Source: Dehalobacterium sp040766325 (lineage in GTDB: Bacteria > Bacillota > Dehalobacteriia > Dehalobacteriales > Dehalobacteriaceae). From it: a stretch of DNA of 64,000 nt. Each line of letters opens with the position of its first letter. The stretch's first letter is position 1. The notes beneath the pieces are model-generated. The model was given only the letters and a program-made list of their open reading frames with translations. It searched no databases and was not told the DNA's origin. The stretch is from contig JAXGQR010000008.1 in the NCBI GenBank assembly GCA_040766325.1, positions 62,001-126,000 of the forward strand, in the 5' to 3' direction. The translations under genes were made by a program, and so were the position numbers. This document shows, piece after piece, positions 51,104-60,105 of this stretch.

Positions 51104-52669
51104 ATGAAAGCAAAGGATGTGTTTAAAGTGAAGAAAAGAGCGATAATCAGTGTTTCTGATAAAACCGGTATCTTGGAACTGGCACGTGAATTGGTGCATT
51201 TAGGTTATGAAATTGTTTCCACAGGGGGAACATTTAAAACCATAACACAGGGTGGTGTCGATGCCACTCATGTTACCGACGTTACCGGTTTTCCGGAAAT
51301 ACTGGAAGGACGGGTCAAAACTTTACATCCTAACATTCACGGGGGTATTTTAGCGAAAAGAACCCCGGAGCATTTAGCCCAACTAGCCGAGTTGGATATT
51401 GTGCCCATTGATTTAGTGGTGGTCAATTTATATCCTTTTAAAGAAACCATCGCCCGAAAAAATGTAACCCTGGAAGAAGCTATTGAAAATATTGATATTG
51501 GGGGCCCCACTATGGTGCGGGCGGCTGCCAAGAACTACCAAGGGGTGGCGGTTGTGGTTAATCCCCAGCGATATCAGGAAATAATTGAGCAGCTGCGATC
51601 AACGGGTACGATTCGCGAAGAAACCAGATTGAGCCTGGCTCAGGAAGCTTTTGCTCATACGGCTGATTATGATACCCATATCACAGCTTATTTGGCTCAG
51701 GTTAAGGGAGATGGCAAATCCTTCCCTTCCCATTTATGTCTTCAGGGGGAAAAAATTCAGGAACTGCGCTATGGAGAAAACCCACACCAAAAAGCGGCCT
51801 TTTATCGAGATATTGATGCTCGAGGTGTAGGCGTCGGTACTGCGCGGCAAATCCATGGTAAAGAGCTGTCTTTTAACAACATTGTTGACTTAAACGCCGC
51901 TTTGGAGTTGGTGAAGGAGTTTTCGGATCCGGCAGCGGTGATAATTAAACATACAAACCCCTGCGGTACTGCCTTAGGTAATAATCTTATCCAGGCTTAT
52001 GAAAGAGCATTTCAGGCTGACCCCGTGTCCGCTTATGGTGGTATTGTAGGATTAAATTGTCCAGTCGATTTAAAAACTGCGCAAAAAATGGCAGAAACCT
52101 TCTTAGAAGCCGTGATCGCCCCTTCTTTTAGTGAGGAAGCTTTGGAGGTTTTGACAAAAAAAGCTAACATTCGCTTATTGGAAACAGGGGTGTTTACTCC
52201 GGAAACTGAGAACAGCTTCGATGTGAAAAGGGTGCACGGAGGTATTCTGCTTCAGGATGTGGATCTAGGAAAGGTGGACTTTGCCGATCTTCAGGTCGTA
52301 ACAAAGAGAAAACCGACACAAGAAGAAATAGCCGAATTACTCTTTTCTTGGCGTGTGGTCAAACACGTGAAATCTAATGGGATTGTGGTATCAAAAAATC
52401 GACAGACCCTGGGCGTAGGAGCGGGACAGATGAATCGGGTAGGTGCAGCTCAAATTGCCCTTACCCAAGGAGGACAAGAGTGCCGAGGAGCTGTCTTGGC
52501 CTCGGACGCTTTTTTCCCTTTTCGGGATACCGTGGATTTATCGGGCCAAGCAGGCATTATGGCCATAATTCAGCCCGGAGGTTCTCTTAAAGATGAGGAA
52601 TCAATTCGAGCTGCGGACGAATACGGCATAGCTATGGTTTATACCGGGATGAGACATTTTAAACATTAA
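51104..52669 (+). CDS. purH: Bifunctional AICAR transformylase / IMP cyclohydrolase
   Basis: Last two steps to IMP. The 521-residue protein has an N-terminal MGS-like IMP cyclohydrolase domain (RAIISVSDKTGILELAREL; VTDVTGFPEILEGRVKTLHP) and a C-terminal AICAR formyltransferase domain (RYGENPHQKAAFY, IIKHTNPCGTAL, VVKHVKSNGIVV, QPGGSLKDEESI). ATG 51104 adds eight residues before the family start; GTG 51128 (giving VKKRAIISVSD) is a realistic alternative. Confidence 0.96.
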   Translation: MKAKDVFKVKKRAIISVSDKTGILELARELVHLGYEIVSTGGTFKTITQGGVDATHVTDVTGFPEILEGRVKTLHPNIHGGILAKRTPEHLAQLAELDIVPIDLVVVNLYPFKETIARKNVTLEEAIENIDIGGPTMVRAAAKNYQGVAVVVNPQRYQEIIEQLRSTGTIREETRLSLAQEAFAHTADYDTHITAYLAQVKGDGKSFPSHLCLQGEKIQELRYGENPHQKAAFYRDIDARGVGVGTARQIHGKELSFNNIVDLNAALELVKEFSDPAAVIIKHTNPCGTALGNNLIQAYERAFQADPVSAYGGIVGLNCPVDLKTAQKMAETFLEAVIAPSFSEEALEVLTKKANIRLLETGVFTPETENSFDVKRVHGGILLQDVDLGKVDFADLQVVTKRKPTQEEIAELLFSWRVVKHVKSNGIVVSKNRQTLGVGAGQMNRVGAAQIALTQGGQECRGAVLASDAFFPFRDTVDLSGQAGIMAIIQPGGSLKDEESIRAADEYGIAMVYTGMRHFKH

Positions 52670-52703
52670 TCAGGAAAACCTAGAGGAAGGAGCGTTTCAG
52701 GGG

Positions 52704-53972
52704 ATGAAAATATTAGTTGTCGGAGGCGGTGGACGGGAGCATGCTTTGGTATGGAAGCTGAACCAGAGTCCCCAGGTGGAAAAAATATTCTGTGCGCCGG
52801 GAAATGCAGGTATTTCTCAGTTGGCGGAATGTATTCCAATTCAAGCAGATGATATTGATGGACTATTATCTTTTGCCCAAAAGGAAAAAATTGACCTTAC
52901 GGTTGTCGGGCCTGAGGCCCCTCTAACCAAAGGGATTGTTAATCAGTTTCAGGTAGCAGGCCTTAAAATCTTTGGTCCTTCGCAGGAAGCAGCAGAAATA
53001 GAAGGCAGTAAGGCTTTAGCAAAAAATATTATGGAAAAATATCAAATCCCCACAGCTCGCTACCAGGTTTTTGAAGATGCAGCTTCCGCTATTAATTATA
53101 TTCGCAAACAAGGTGCACCTATTGTGGTGAAAGCAGATGGTTTAGCAGCAGGAAAGGGTGTTATTGTTGCCTCTGATGAGGAAACTGCCGTCAATGCTGT
53201 GCAAGAAATAATGGAAAATAAGGTTTTTGGACAAGCAGGAACCAAGATCGTCATTGAGGAGTTTTTGGAGGGCGAGGAAGTCAGCATTTTAGCTTTTACA
53301 GACGGTGAATACGTGATTCCTATGATCTCTGCCCAGGATCATAAGAGGGCCTTTGATGATGATCAAGGGCCGAATACCGGGGGCATGGGTGCTTACGCTC
53401 CTGCTCCTGTATACACTCCGGAGATTGCTGAAATTGTATTGGAATCCATTATTAAACCCACGGTAGCAGGATTAAAATCTGAAGGAAGAACTTATCGTGG
53501 TGTACTTTACGTTGGTTTAATGTTAACGGAGACCGGTCCTAAGGTATTGGAATACAATGCACGTTTTGGTGATCCGGAAACGCAGCCGGTGATGATGCTC
53601 TTAAAAACAGATTTGGTTGATATCATCCAGGCTATTCTGGCAGGGAAACTAGCCCAACAGGAAATCCTTTGGTATGAGGAGTCGGCGGTATGTGTGGTAT
53701 TAGCGTCAGGCGGCTATCCGGGTCCTTATGAGAAGGCTATGAAGATTGAAGGGTTGGAGTCTTCCTCTTCCAATAGTATGGTTTTTCACGCCGGGACAGC
53801 GTTTGTAAATGGAGAAATTGTGACATCCGGCGGTCGTGTCCTGGGTGTTACGGCAACAGGCAAGTCGGTAACAGAGGCAATTGAGAATACCTATAGGGAA
53901 GTGGGAAAAATCAGTTTCCAAGGCATGCATTACCGCACCGATATTGGTAAAAAAGCCTTGAATAGACGATAA
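52704..53972 (+). CDS. purD: Phosphoribosylamine-glycine ligase
   Basis: ATP-grasp enzyme attaching glycine to phosphoribosylamine. The 422-residue protein begins with MKILVVGGGGREHALVWKL and has VVGPEAPLTKGIV, VKADGLAAGKGVIVA, QDHKRAFDDDQGPNTGGMGA and EYNARFGDPETQ. Last gene of the pur cluster; glycine use links it to the neighbouring glycine system. purC, purS, purQ and purL are not in the window. Confidence 0.97.
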   Translation: MKILVVGGGGREHALVWKLNQSPQVEKIFCAPGNAGISQLAECIPIQADDIDGLLSFAQKEKIDLTVVGPEAPLTKGIVNQFQVAGLKIFGPSQEAAEIEGSKALAKNIMEKYQIPTARYQVFEDAASAINYIRKQGAPIVVKADGLAAGKGVIVASDEETAVNAVQEIMENKVFGQAGTKIVIEEFLEGEEVSILAFTDGEYVIPMISAQDHKRAFDDDQGPNTGGMGAYAPAPVYTPEIAEIVLESIIKPTVAGLKSEGRTYRGVLYVGLMLTETGPKVLEYNARFGDPETQPVMMLLKTDLVDIIQAILAGKLAQQEILWYEESAVCVVLASGGYPGPYEKAMKIEGLESSSSNSMVFHAGTAFVNGEIVTSGGRVLGVTATGKSVTEAIENTYREVGKISFQGMHYRTDIGKKALNRR

Positions 53973-54102
53973 AAATATTTACAAATAGATATACTTCATG
54001 TAAAATTAACTAAAATAAAATTATTTTTTGTAGAAAAGGTAATGATATTGTTGAAGAAATATTCGGGCTAGATATTTATCAAGGGTCATCTCAGGTCAAT
54101 AT

Positions 54103-54146
54103 ACAGGGTATTGACAAAGTGTCATTTGCCCTGTTTTTTATTTTAA
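54103..54146 (+). terminator. Terminator after the pur operon
   Basis: CAGGG (54103) pairs with CCCTG (54130), with inner GACA/TGTC pairing, followed by TTTTTTATTTT. It lies about 130 nt after purD within the 276-nt gap before gcvT. The rest of the gap shows no gene and no clear glycine riboswitch. Confidence 0.65.
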
Positions 54147-54248
54147 ACCTTCAAGGAAAGAACAAAAGGTAAAAAAGTAAATTTCCATGGTTTGATGACC
54201 TAGATAATGGGGAATAATATTATATAAATTGTCTGAAGGAGCGGGATT

Positions 54249-55355
54249 ATGAAGAAAACACCATTATATGAACAACATCTAGATCTTAAAGGAAAGATGA
54301 TTGATTTTGGTGGCTGGGTTTTACCTGTTGATTATCAAGGACAAGGTATTCTTGTTGAGCATGAAGCAGTAAGAACTGCGACCGGACTCTTTGATGTCTC
54401 CCACATGGGGGAGGTCACGGTAAAAGGTCGCGATGCGGAAAAATTTATTCAAAAAATGATTACCAACGATATATCTTCTATGTCGAATTTTCAGGTTTTT
54501 TACTCTCCTATGTGTTATCCTGATGGTGGTGTGGTAGATGATCTTTTGGTGTATAAATATCATCAAGAAGATTATTTACTTGTGATCAACGCTTCAAATA
54601 CTGAAAAAGATTTTCAATGGCTGCAGGAACATTTAGAGGGTGATGTAGCAATTAATAATATATCCGAAATGTGTGCCCAATTAGCTCTACAGGGTCCCCA
54701 ATCTGAACGTATCCTGCAAAAATTGACGGATACAGATTTATCCGAGTTGAATTATTATCATTTCTTACCTGATGTGGATTTGTCCGGCATATCTGCCTTG
54801 ATCTCCCGGACGGGATATACCGGAGAGGATGGCTTTGAGATTTATTTTGCTCCCAAGGATGCACCTTTTCTTTGGAATAAGCTTCTAGAGGCAGGAAAAG
54901 AAGACGGGCTGCTGCCTTGCGGTTTAGGAGCAAGGGACACTCTGCGTTTTGAAGTTTGTCTGCCTTTATATGGACAGGAGATTGACCAGGATATCACACC
55001 TTTAGAGGCCGGCTTAGGTTACTTTGTCAAATTAGATAAAGATGACTTTATCGGTAAAGAAGCTTTAGAGTTGCAAAAAGAAAGGGGGATTCCGCGCAAA
55101 TTGGTTGGTTTCGAAATGGTAGATCGGGGGATTGCCAGAAGTCATTATGAAGTCCAAGCCGCAGGGGAAAAAATTGGTTTTGTTACTACGGGAAGTTTTT
55201 CACCAACTTTGAAAAAAAATGTTGGACTAGCCCTAATCGATGCTGAGTATGCCAATGAAGGAGCCGAAATCCAGATCTTGGTACGCAATAAGGCATTAAA
55301 AGGGAAAGTCATCAAAAAACCTTTTGTTAAGAAAAACACTAAAGTAACTAAATAA
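54249..55355 (+). CDS. gcvT: Glycine cleavage system T protein (aminomethyltransferase)
   Basis: Transfers the aminomethyl carbon from GcvH to tetrahydrofolate, releasing ammonia. The 368-residue protein starts KKTPLYEQHLDLKGKMIDFGG and has VSHMGEVTVKG, GYTGEDGFEIYF and GLGARDTLRFEVCLPLYGQE. Full length. First gene of the gcvT-H-PA-PB-lpd-lplA cluster. Confidence 0.97.
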   Translation: MKKTPLYEQHLDLKGKMIDFGGWVLPVDYQGQGILVEHEAVRTATGLFDVSHMGEVTVKGRDAEKFIQKMITNDISSMSNFQVFYSPMCYPDGGVVDDLLVYKYHQEDYLLVINASNTEKDFQWLQEHLEGDVAINNISEMCAQLALQGPQSERILQKLTDTDLSELNYYHFLPDVDLSGISALISRTGYTGEDGFEIYFAPKDAPFLWNKLLEAGKEDGLLPCGLGARDTLRFEVCLPLYGQEIDQDITPLEAGLGYFVKLDKDDFIGKEALELQKERGIPRKLVGFEMVDRGIARSHYEVQAAGEKIGFVTTGSFSPTLKKNVGLALIDAEYANEGAEIQILVRNKALKGKVIKKPFVKKNTKVTK

Positions 55356-55393
55356 AGGGAAATATAAGATAAATAAATTAAGGAGGGCTTATC

Positions 55394-55777
55394 ATGTCGA
55401 GTATCAATGAATTAAAATTTGCTGAATCTCATGAATGGGTTAAAGTTGAAGGTAATAAAGCTATCGTAGGTATTAGTGATTTTGCTCAAAGTGAATTGGG
55501 GGAGATCGTTTTTGTAGAACTGCCCCAGGTAGGAGATGAATTAAGCAAAGGAGATCCATTGGGAGTCGTAGAATCGGTTAAAGCGGCTTCGGATATATAT
55601 GCCCCGGTTTCAGGTAATGTGGTAGAGGTAAACGAAGAATTATTATACGAACCGGGAAAAATCAATGAGCAAGCTTATGAGAGCTGGTTTGTAGCCATTG
55701 AAATGACGGATCCCTCGGAATTAGATGATATGTTGGACGCCGCTGCTTATGAAAAGCTCTGTAAGGAGGAGGACTAA
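55394..55777 (+). CDS. gcvH: Glycine cleavage system H protein (lipoyl carrier)
   Basis: A 127-residue lipoylated carrier. The attachment lysine is Lys63 in VVESVKAASDIYAPVSG, and the N-terminus ESHEWVKVEG is typical. RBS AGGAGGG upstream of ATG 55394. Shuttles the aminomethyl group between GcvP, GcvT and Lpd. Confidence 0.97.
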   Translation: MSSINELKFAESHEWVKVEGNKAIVGISDFAQSELGEIVFVELPQVGDELSKGDPLGVVESVKAASDIYAPVSGNVVEVNEELLYEPGKINEQAYESWFVAIEMTDPSELDDMLDAAAYEKLCKEED

Positions 55778-55779
55778 TT

Positions 55780-57122
55780 GTGTCCAGGTACATCTCAAAT
55801 ACGCCGGAGCAACAGCTAGAGATGTTAAACGCGGTGGGATTAAAGACCACTGAGGAGCTTTTTCAGGATATTCCTCAAGAGATGCGTTTAAAGAGAACAT
55901 TAAATTTACCGTCTCTCTTTCGGAAATGGAATTAGTAAAACTTATGGCGGATAAAGCGGGGAAAAATTACAATCTTGATGATTATGCGTGTTTTCTGGGA
56001 GCAGGTGCCTATGACCATTTTGTACCTTCCGTGATTGATCATATCCTTTCTAGACAAGAATTCTATACTACATACACTCCTTATCAACCGGAAATCAGTC
56101 AAGGAACTTTGCAATCCATCTTTGAATATCAAACCATGATTTGTGAACTGACTGGCATGGATGTAGCAAATGCTTCCATGTACGATGGAGCCAGTGCTCT
56201 GGCGGAGGCTGGAATCATGGCTTGCCAGGCTACTAGGAGATCGGAAATTTTAATAGCACGGACAGTACATCCGGAAAGTCGGGTTGTTCTTAACACTTAT
56301 GGAAAATTTCGCGATATCAAAGTTGTTGAAATTGGGTATGAGAATGGTCAGATTGATCAGAAAGATCTTGCTGAAAAAATCTCAGCGAATACCGCCGCGG
56401 TGGTTGTGCAAAGCCCTAACTTTTTTGGCATTATTGAATCACTGAAGCAAATCGGTGAATTAGCCCATAATAATAAGAGCCTTTTTATCGTATCTGCCGA
56501 TCCTATTTCCTTAGCTTTGTTGAAGTCCCCCGGAGAGTTGGGAGCAGATATTGTGGTAGGTGAAGGTCAGCCTTTAGGCAACCCCATCAGTTTCGGTGGA
56601 CCCTACTTAGGGTTCTTTGCCGCCAACGAAAAATTAATGAGAAAAATGCCGGGACGGATTGTGGGAGAAACGGTGGATAAATATGGAAATAGGGGGTTTG
56701 TGCTTACCATTCAGACCCGTGAACAACATATCCGCAGAGAAAAGGCGACATCAAATATCTGTTCCAACCAGGCCTTAAATGCTTTGGCGGCGACGATTTA
56801 TCTTACCTTGTTAGGGAAGGAAGGTTTAAGAGAGGTGGCCGAACTTTGTCTCAACAAAGCTCACTATGCCTATAACCGGCTCATCGCGACCGGGAATTTC
56901 CAACCCTACTTCGAGGCACCGTTCTTTAAGGAATTCGCCCTGAAGAGCCGTATCCCTTTGGAACAGCTTAATAAGGAGCTGTTGGATGAAAAAATCATCG
57001 GCGGCTACTGCTTAGGAAATGATTATCCGGAATTAGCAGAAGGATGGTTAATTGCAGTTACTGAAAAGAGGACGAAAGAAGAAATTGATCTGCTCGTAGG
57101 AAAGGCAGGGAAAACAGCATGA
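55780..57122 (+). pseudogene. gcvPA: Glycine dehydrogenase (decarboxylating) subunit 1, frameshifted
   Basis: GcvPA is half of the PLP glycine decarboxylase of Firmicutes. The gene starts at GTG 55780 (AAGGAGGAGG upstream), reading RYISNTPEQQLEMLNAVGLK and FQDIPQEMRLKRTLNLP. At about 55908-55918 (TCTCTCTTTC) the frame is lost and stops at 55935; one base back, the family sequence continues as SLSEMELVKLMADKAGKNY to the end at TGA 57122, with SMYDGASALAEA and TRRSEILIA. A single lost base explains it; the repaired length is about 447 residues, as normal. It could be a repeat-slippage error in the TC tract. Overlaps gcvPB as ATGA. Confidence 0.9.
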
Positions 57123-58576
57123 AAGAAAAAGCTTTAATATTTGAGATCAGTAAGCCGGGTCGAATTGCTTATTCCCTTCCTGCATGTGATGTCCCGGTTG
57201 GAAAAATATCCGATATGATTCCCGAGGATTTGGTGCGTGATCAAGCTCCAGAGCTGCCGGAAGTCAGCGAATTGGACGCTGTGCGTCACTTTACCCAGTT
57301 ATCTCAGCGGAATCACGGTGTAGACTCCGGGTTTTATCCTTTAGGCAGCTGCACCATGAAATATAATCCTAAGTTGAACGAAACCGTATCTCGCATGAGC
57401 GGGTTTCTAAAGATTCATCCTTATCAACCGGAAGAAACGGTGCAGGGATCATTAGAGCTTATGTATCGCATGGACCAAATGTTATCGGAAATTACAGGTA
57501 TGGATAGAGTTTCTCTCCAACCGGCAGCCGGAGCTCACGGAGAAATGGCTGGGTTGATGATTATCAAAGCCTATCATCAGCACCGCGGCGATGAGAAGCG
57601 TACCAAAATTATTATCCCGGATGCTGCTCACGGAACTAATCCTGCTTCTGCAGCTATCTCGGGGTTCGATGTCATCGAAGTCAAATCCGATGCCCGAGGC
57701 GGGGTTGATATCAACGCCTTAAAAGAACTAATGAATGATGAGATTGCCGGTTTGATGCTGACTAATCCAAATACATTAGGTCTTTTTGAAGAAAATATTC
57801 AGGAGATAGCGCGGATAGTTCATGAGGCCGGGGGACTTCTTTATTACGATGGTGCTAATGCGAACGCCATTGTAGGGATTGCTCGACCTGGGGACATGGG
57901 TTTTGACGTGGTGCACCTTAATCTACATAAAACCTTCAGCACTCCCCATGGTGGCGGTGGTCCCGGTTCCGGCCCTGTGGGTGTAAAAAAAGATTTAGTG
58001 CCCTTTTTACCTAAACCCTTGGTGGAACATGAGGATGGCAGATATTACCTTGATGATGATCGTCCTTTGTCCATTGGGAAGATCAAAGCTTTTTACGGTA
58101 ATTTTAATGTGGCAGTTAAAGCTTTTGCTTATATTATGAGCATGGGTGGGGATGGCTTAAAAAAGGTGGCTGAAGCTGCCGTACTCAATGCCAACTATAT
58201 TGCTGCAAAGTTGCGGGATCTCTATCTTGTGCCTTATGATCGTATTTGTATGCATGAATGTGTCTTATCCGGACAAAACCAAAAGAAAAAGGGTGTCGCG
58301 ACTTTGGACATTGCCAAACGTCTTTTAGACTTTGGTTATCATCCGCCAACAATATATTTCCCCTTGATTGTGCATGAGGCTTTAATGATTGAGCCGACGG
58401 AGTCGGAGAGCAAAGAAACCTTGGATGAGTTTATTGGAGTGATGCGCCAAATCGCCCATGAAGTAGACACGGATCCTGAAATAGTGAAATCTGCGCCACA
58501 TAATACAGTGGTTGCCCGCCTTGACGAAGCCACTGCCGCACGCAGTCCGATTTTACGCTGGAAACCTAAGAATTAA
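57119..58576 (+). CDS. gcvPB: Glycine dehydrogenase (decarboxylating) subunit 2
   Basis: PLP-binding half of glycine decarboxylase, 485 residues. GFYPLGSCTMKYNPKLNE and the PLP-lysine region NLHKTFSTPHGGGGPGSG are visible. It forms a heterotetramer with GcvPA, decarboxylates glycine and loads the residue on GcvH. ATG 57119 overlaps the gcvPA stop. Confidence 0.97.
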   Translation: MKEKALIFEISKPGRIAYSLPACDVPVGKISDMIPEDLVRDQAPELPEVSELDAVRHFTQLSQRNHGVDSGFYPLGSCTMKYNPKLNETVSRMSGFLKIHPYQPEETVQGSLELMYRMDQMLSEITGMDRVSLQPAAGAHGEMAGLMIIKAYHQHRGDEKRTKIIIPDAAHGTNPASAAISGFDVIEVKSDARGGVDINALKELMNDEIAGLMLTNPNTLGLFEENIQEIARIVHEAGGLLYYDGANANAIVGIARPGDMGFDVVHLNLHKTFSTPHGGGGPGSGPVGVKKDLVPFLPKPLVEHEDGRYYLDDDRPLSIGKIKAFYGNFNVAVKAFAYIMSMGGDGLKKVAEAAVLNANYIAAKLRDLYLVPYDRICMHECVLSGQNQKKKGVATLDIAKRLLDFGYHPPTIYFPLIVHEALMIEPTESESKETLDEFIGVMRQIAHEVDTDPEIVKSAPHNTVVARLDEATAARSPILRWKPKN

Positions 58577-58603
58577 TCTCTATCAAATGATGGTTAGAAA
58601 ATT

Positions 58604-58632
58604 TGAACCCCCCTTCATAGGGGGATTCTTTC
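58604..58632 (+). terminator. Hairpin between gcvPB and lpd
   Basis: CCCCCC (58608-58613), a TTCATA loop and GGGGG (58620-58624), then ATTCTTTC. The weak T-tract suggests partial termination. Confidence 0.6.
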
Positions 58633-58688
58633 ATCATAAAGGATCTTTTATTTTAAACCCTTTAAATGTACTGTGAGGAGATGTTTAC

Positions 58689-60086
58689 ATGGATAAGGAT
58701 ATAATTATCATTGGCGGCGGACCAGGAGGGTACGTTGCCGCCATTCGCGCAGCTCAATTAGGAGCAAAAGTCGCTTTAATTGAAGAAGACTTAGTAGGGG
58801 GGACTTGTTTAAATCGGGGATGTATTCCTACCAAGGCTTTATATAAAAACGCCGAGATTGTGCAAACTTTAAATAAATCACTGAGTTTTGGCATTCACTT
58901 GGAAGGCTTTCAGATTAATATGGAGCAGGTACAAGGACGTAAACAAGAGGTGGTAAATAAATTACGCACTGGGGTGAGCCAACTTCTCAAGGAAAACGGT
59001 GTAGAGGTTATTGTGGGAAAAGGCAGCTTAATAAATTCCAATACAGTGCTTATTACTGATGGGGCAGGCAATACCCAAGAGATGCATGGAAAAAATATTT
59101 TGCTCGCCACCGGTTCCGCGGCGGCACGTCTGCCCATTCCAGGGATAGATTTACCGGGAGTAATAACCAGCAATGAGGCTTTAGAGCTTCAAAAGTTGCC
59201 TAAAACGATGATCATTATCGGGGGAGGGGTGGTCGGCATTGAATTTGCTGGTATCTTCCAATCCCTAGGTACTCAGGTGACAGTTGTGGAATATCTACCC
59301 AGGATTTTACCTTTAGTTGATGAAGAAATTGTGAGGAGAGCTACAGTTTATTTTAGGAAACAAGGCTTCAAAATGGAGACGGGGATTAAGGTTAAAAAAA
59401 TTGTTCAAGGCGAAGGGGAATTACGAGTTTTAGCTGAAGGGAAAAAGGGTGAACTGGAATTTACAGGAGAAATGGTTCTTCTCTCTGTGGGTAGATCTAT
59501 TAATGTGGAAGGATTGAATTTAGATCAAATAGGGATAGAGTATGATCGCTATGGCATTAAGGTAAATAATTACTACGAAACATCCGTTCCGGGGATTTAT
59601 GCCATCGGAGATGTCATTGGCGGGCAGATGTTGGCTCATGTCGCTTCCGAGGAGGGCAAGGCAGTAATCGATCATATTTTTGGTGTGGAGGAGAGCCGAA
59701 TCAATTATGATGCGGTGCCGGCCTGTGTGTTTTCCTTCCCGGAAATTGCTTCTGTAGGACTAACTGAGGAAGAAACAAAAAAGCGGGGAATTTCCTATAA
59801 GGTGAGTAAATTTATGTTTGCTGCCAACGGTAAGGCCTTAACATTAGGGGAAGGGGACGGTTTGGTTAAGGTCATCGCCGATGTATCTACGCAAAAAATT
59901 TTAGGGGTACATATTCTGGGTCCCCATGCTAGTGACCTAATTCATGAAGGATCTTTGGCGGTAACAAATGGTTTGACGGTAGCTGATGTAGGCCGGACCA
60001 TTCATGCTCATCCCACTTTGGCGGAGAGTTTCCATGAGGCCGTACTGGGCATAGAGGGTATGGCGATTCATATGTTGCAAAAATAA
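58689..60086 (+). CDS. lpd: Dihydrolipoamide dehydrogenase (L protein)
   Basis: FAD/NAD flavoprotein that reoxidises the lipoyl arm of GcvH. The 465-residue protein has DIIIIGGGPGGYVAAIRAAQ at the N-terminus, the redox disulfide GGTCLNRGCIPTKAL, the NAD motif IIIGGGVVGIEFAGIF, YAIGDVIGGQMLAHVA and the C-terminal catalytic HAHPTLAE. No lipoyl domain is fused. RBS GAGGAG upstream of ATG 58689. Confidence 0.97.
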   Translation: MDKDIIIIGGGPGGYVAAIRAAQLGAKVALIEEDLVGGTCLNRGCIPTKALYKNAEIVQTLNKSLSFGIHLEGFQINMEQVQGRKQEVVNKLRTGVSQLLKENGVEVIVGKGSLINSNTVLITDGAGNTQEMHGKNILLATGSAAARLPIPGIDLPGVITSNEALELQKLPKTMIIIGGGVVGIEFAGIFQSLGTQVTVVEYLPRILPLVDEEIVRRATVYFRKQGFKMETGIKVKKIVQGEGELRVLAEGKKGELEFTGEMVLLSVGRSINVEGLNLDQIGIEYDRYGIKVNNYYETSVPGIYAIGDVIGGQMLAHVASEEGKAVIDHIFGVEESRINYDAVPACVFSFPEIASVGLTEEETKKRGISYKVSKFMFAANGKALTLGEGDGLVKVIADVSTQKILGVHILGPHASDLIHEGSLAVTNGLTVADVGRTIHAHPTLAESFHEAVLGIEGMAIHMLQK

Positions 60087-60105
60087 GCGAAATGGAGGTT
60101 AAGGG

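Noticed and set aside
53973..54248. Glycine riboswitch before gcvT
   Set aside because: I could not find the paired aptamer consensus; only a terminator-like hairpin and AT-rich DNA are visible.
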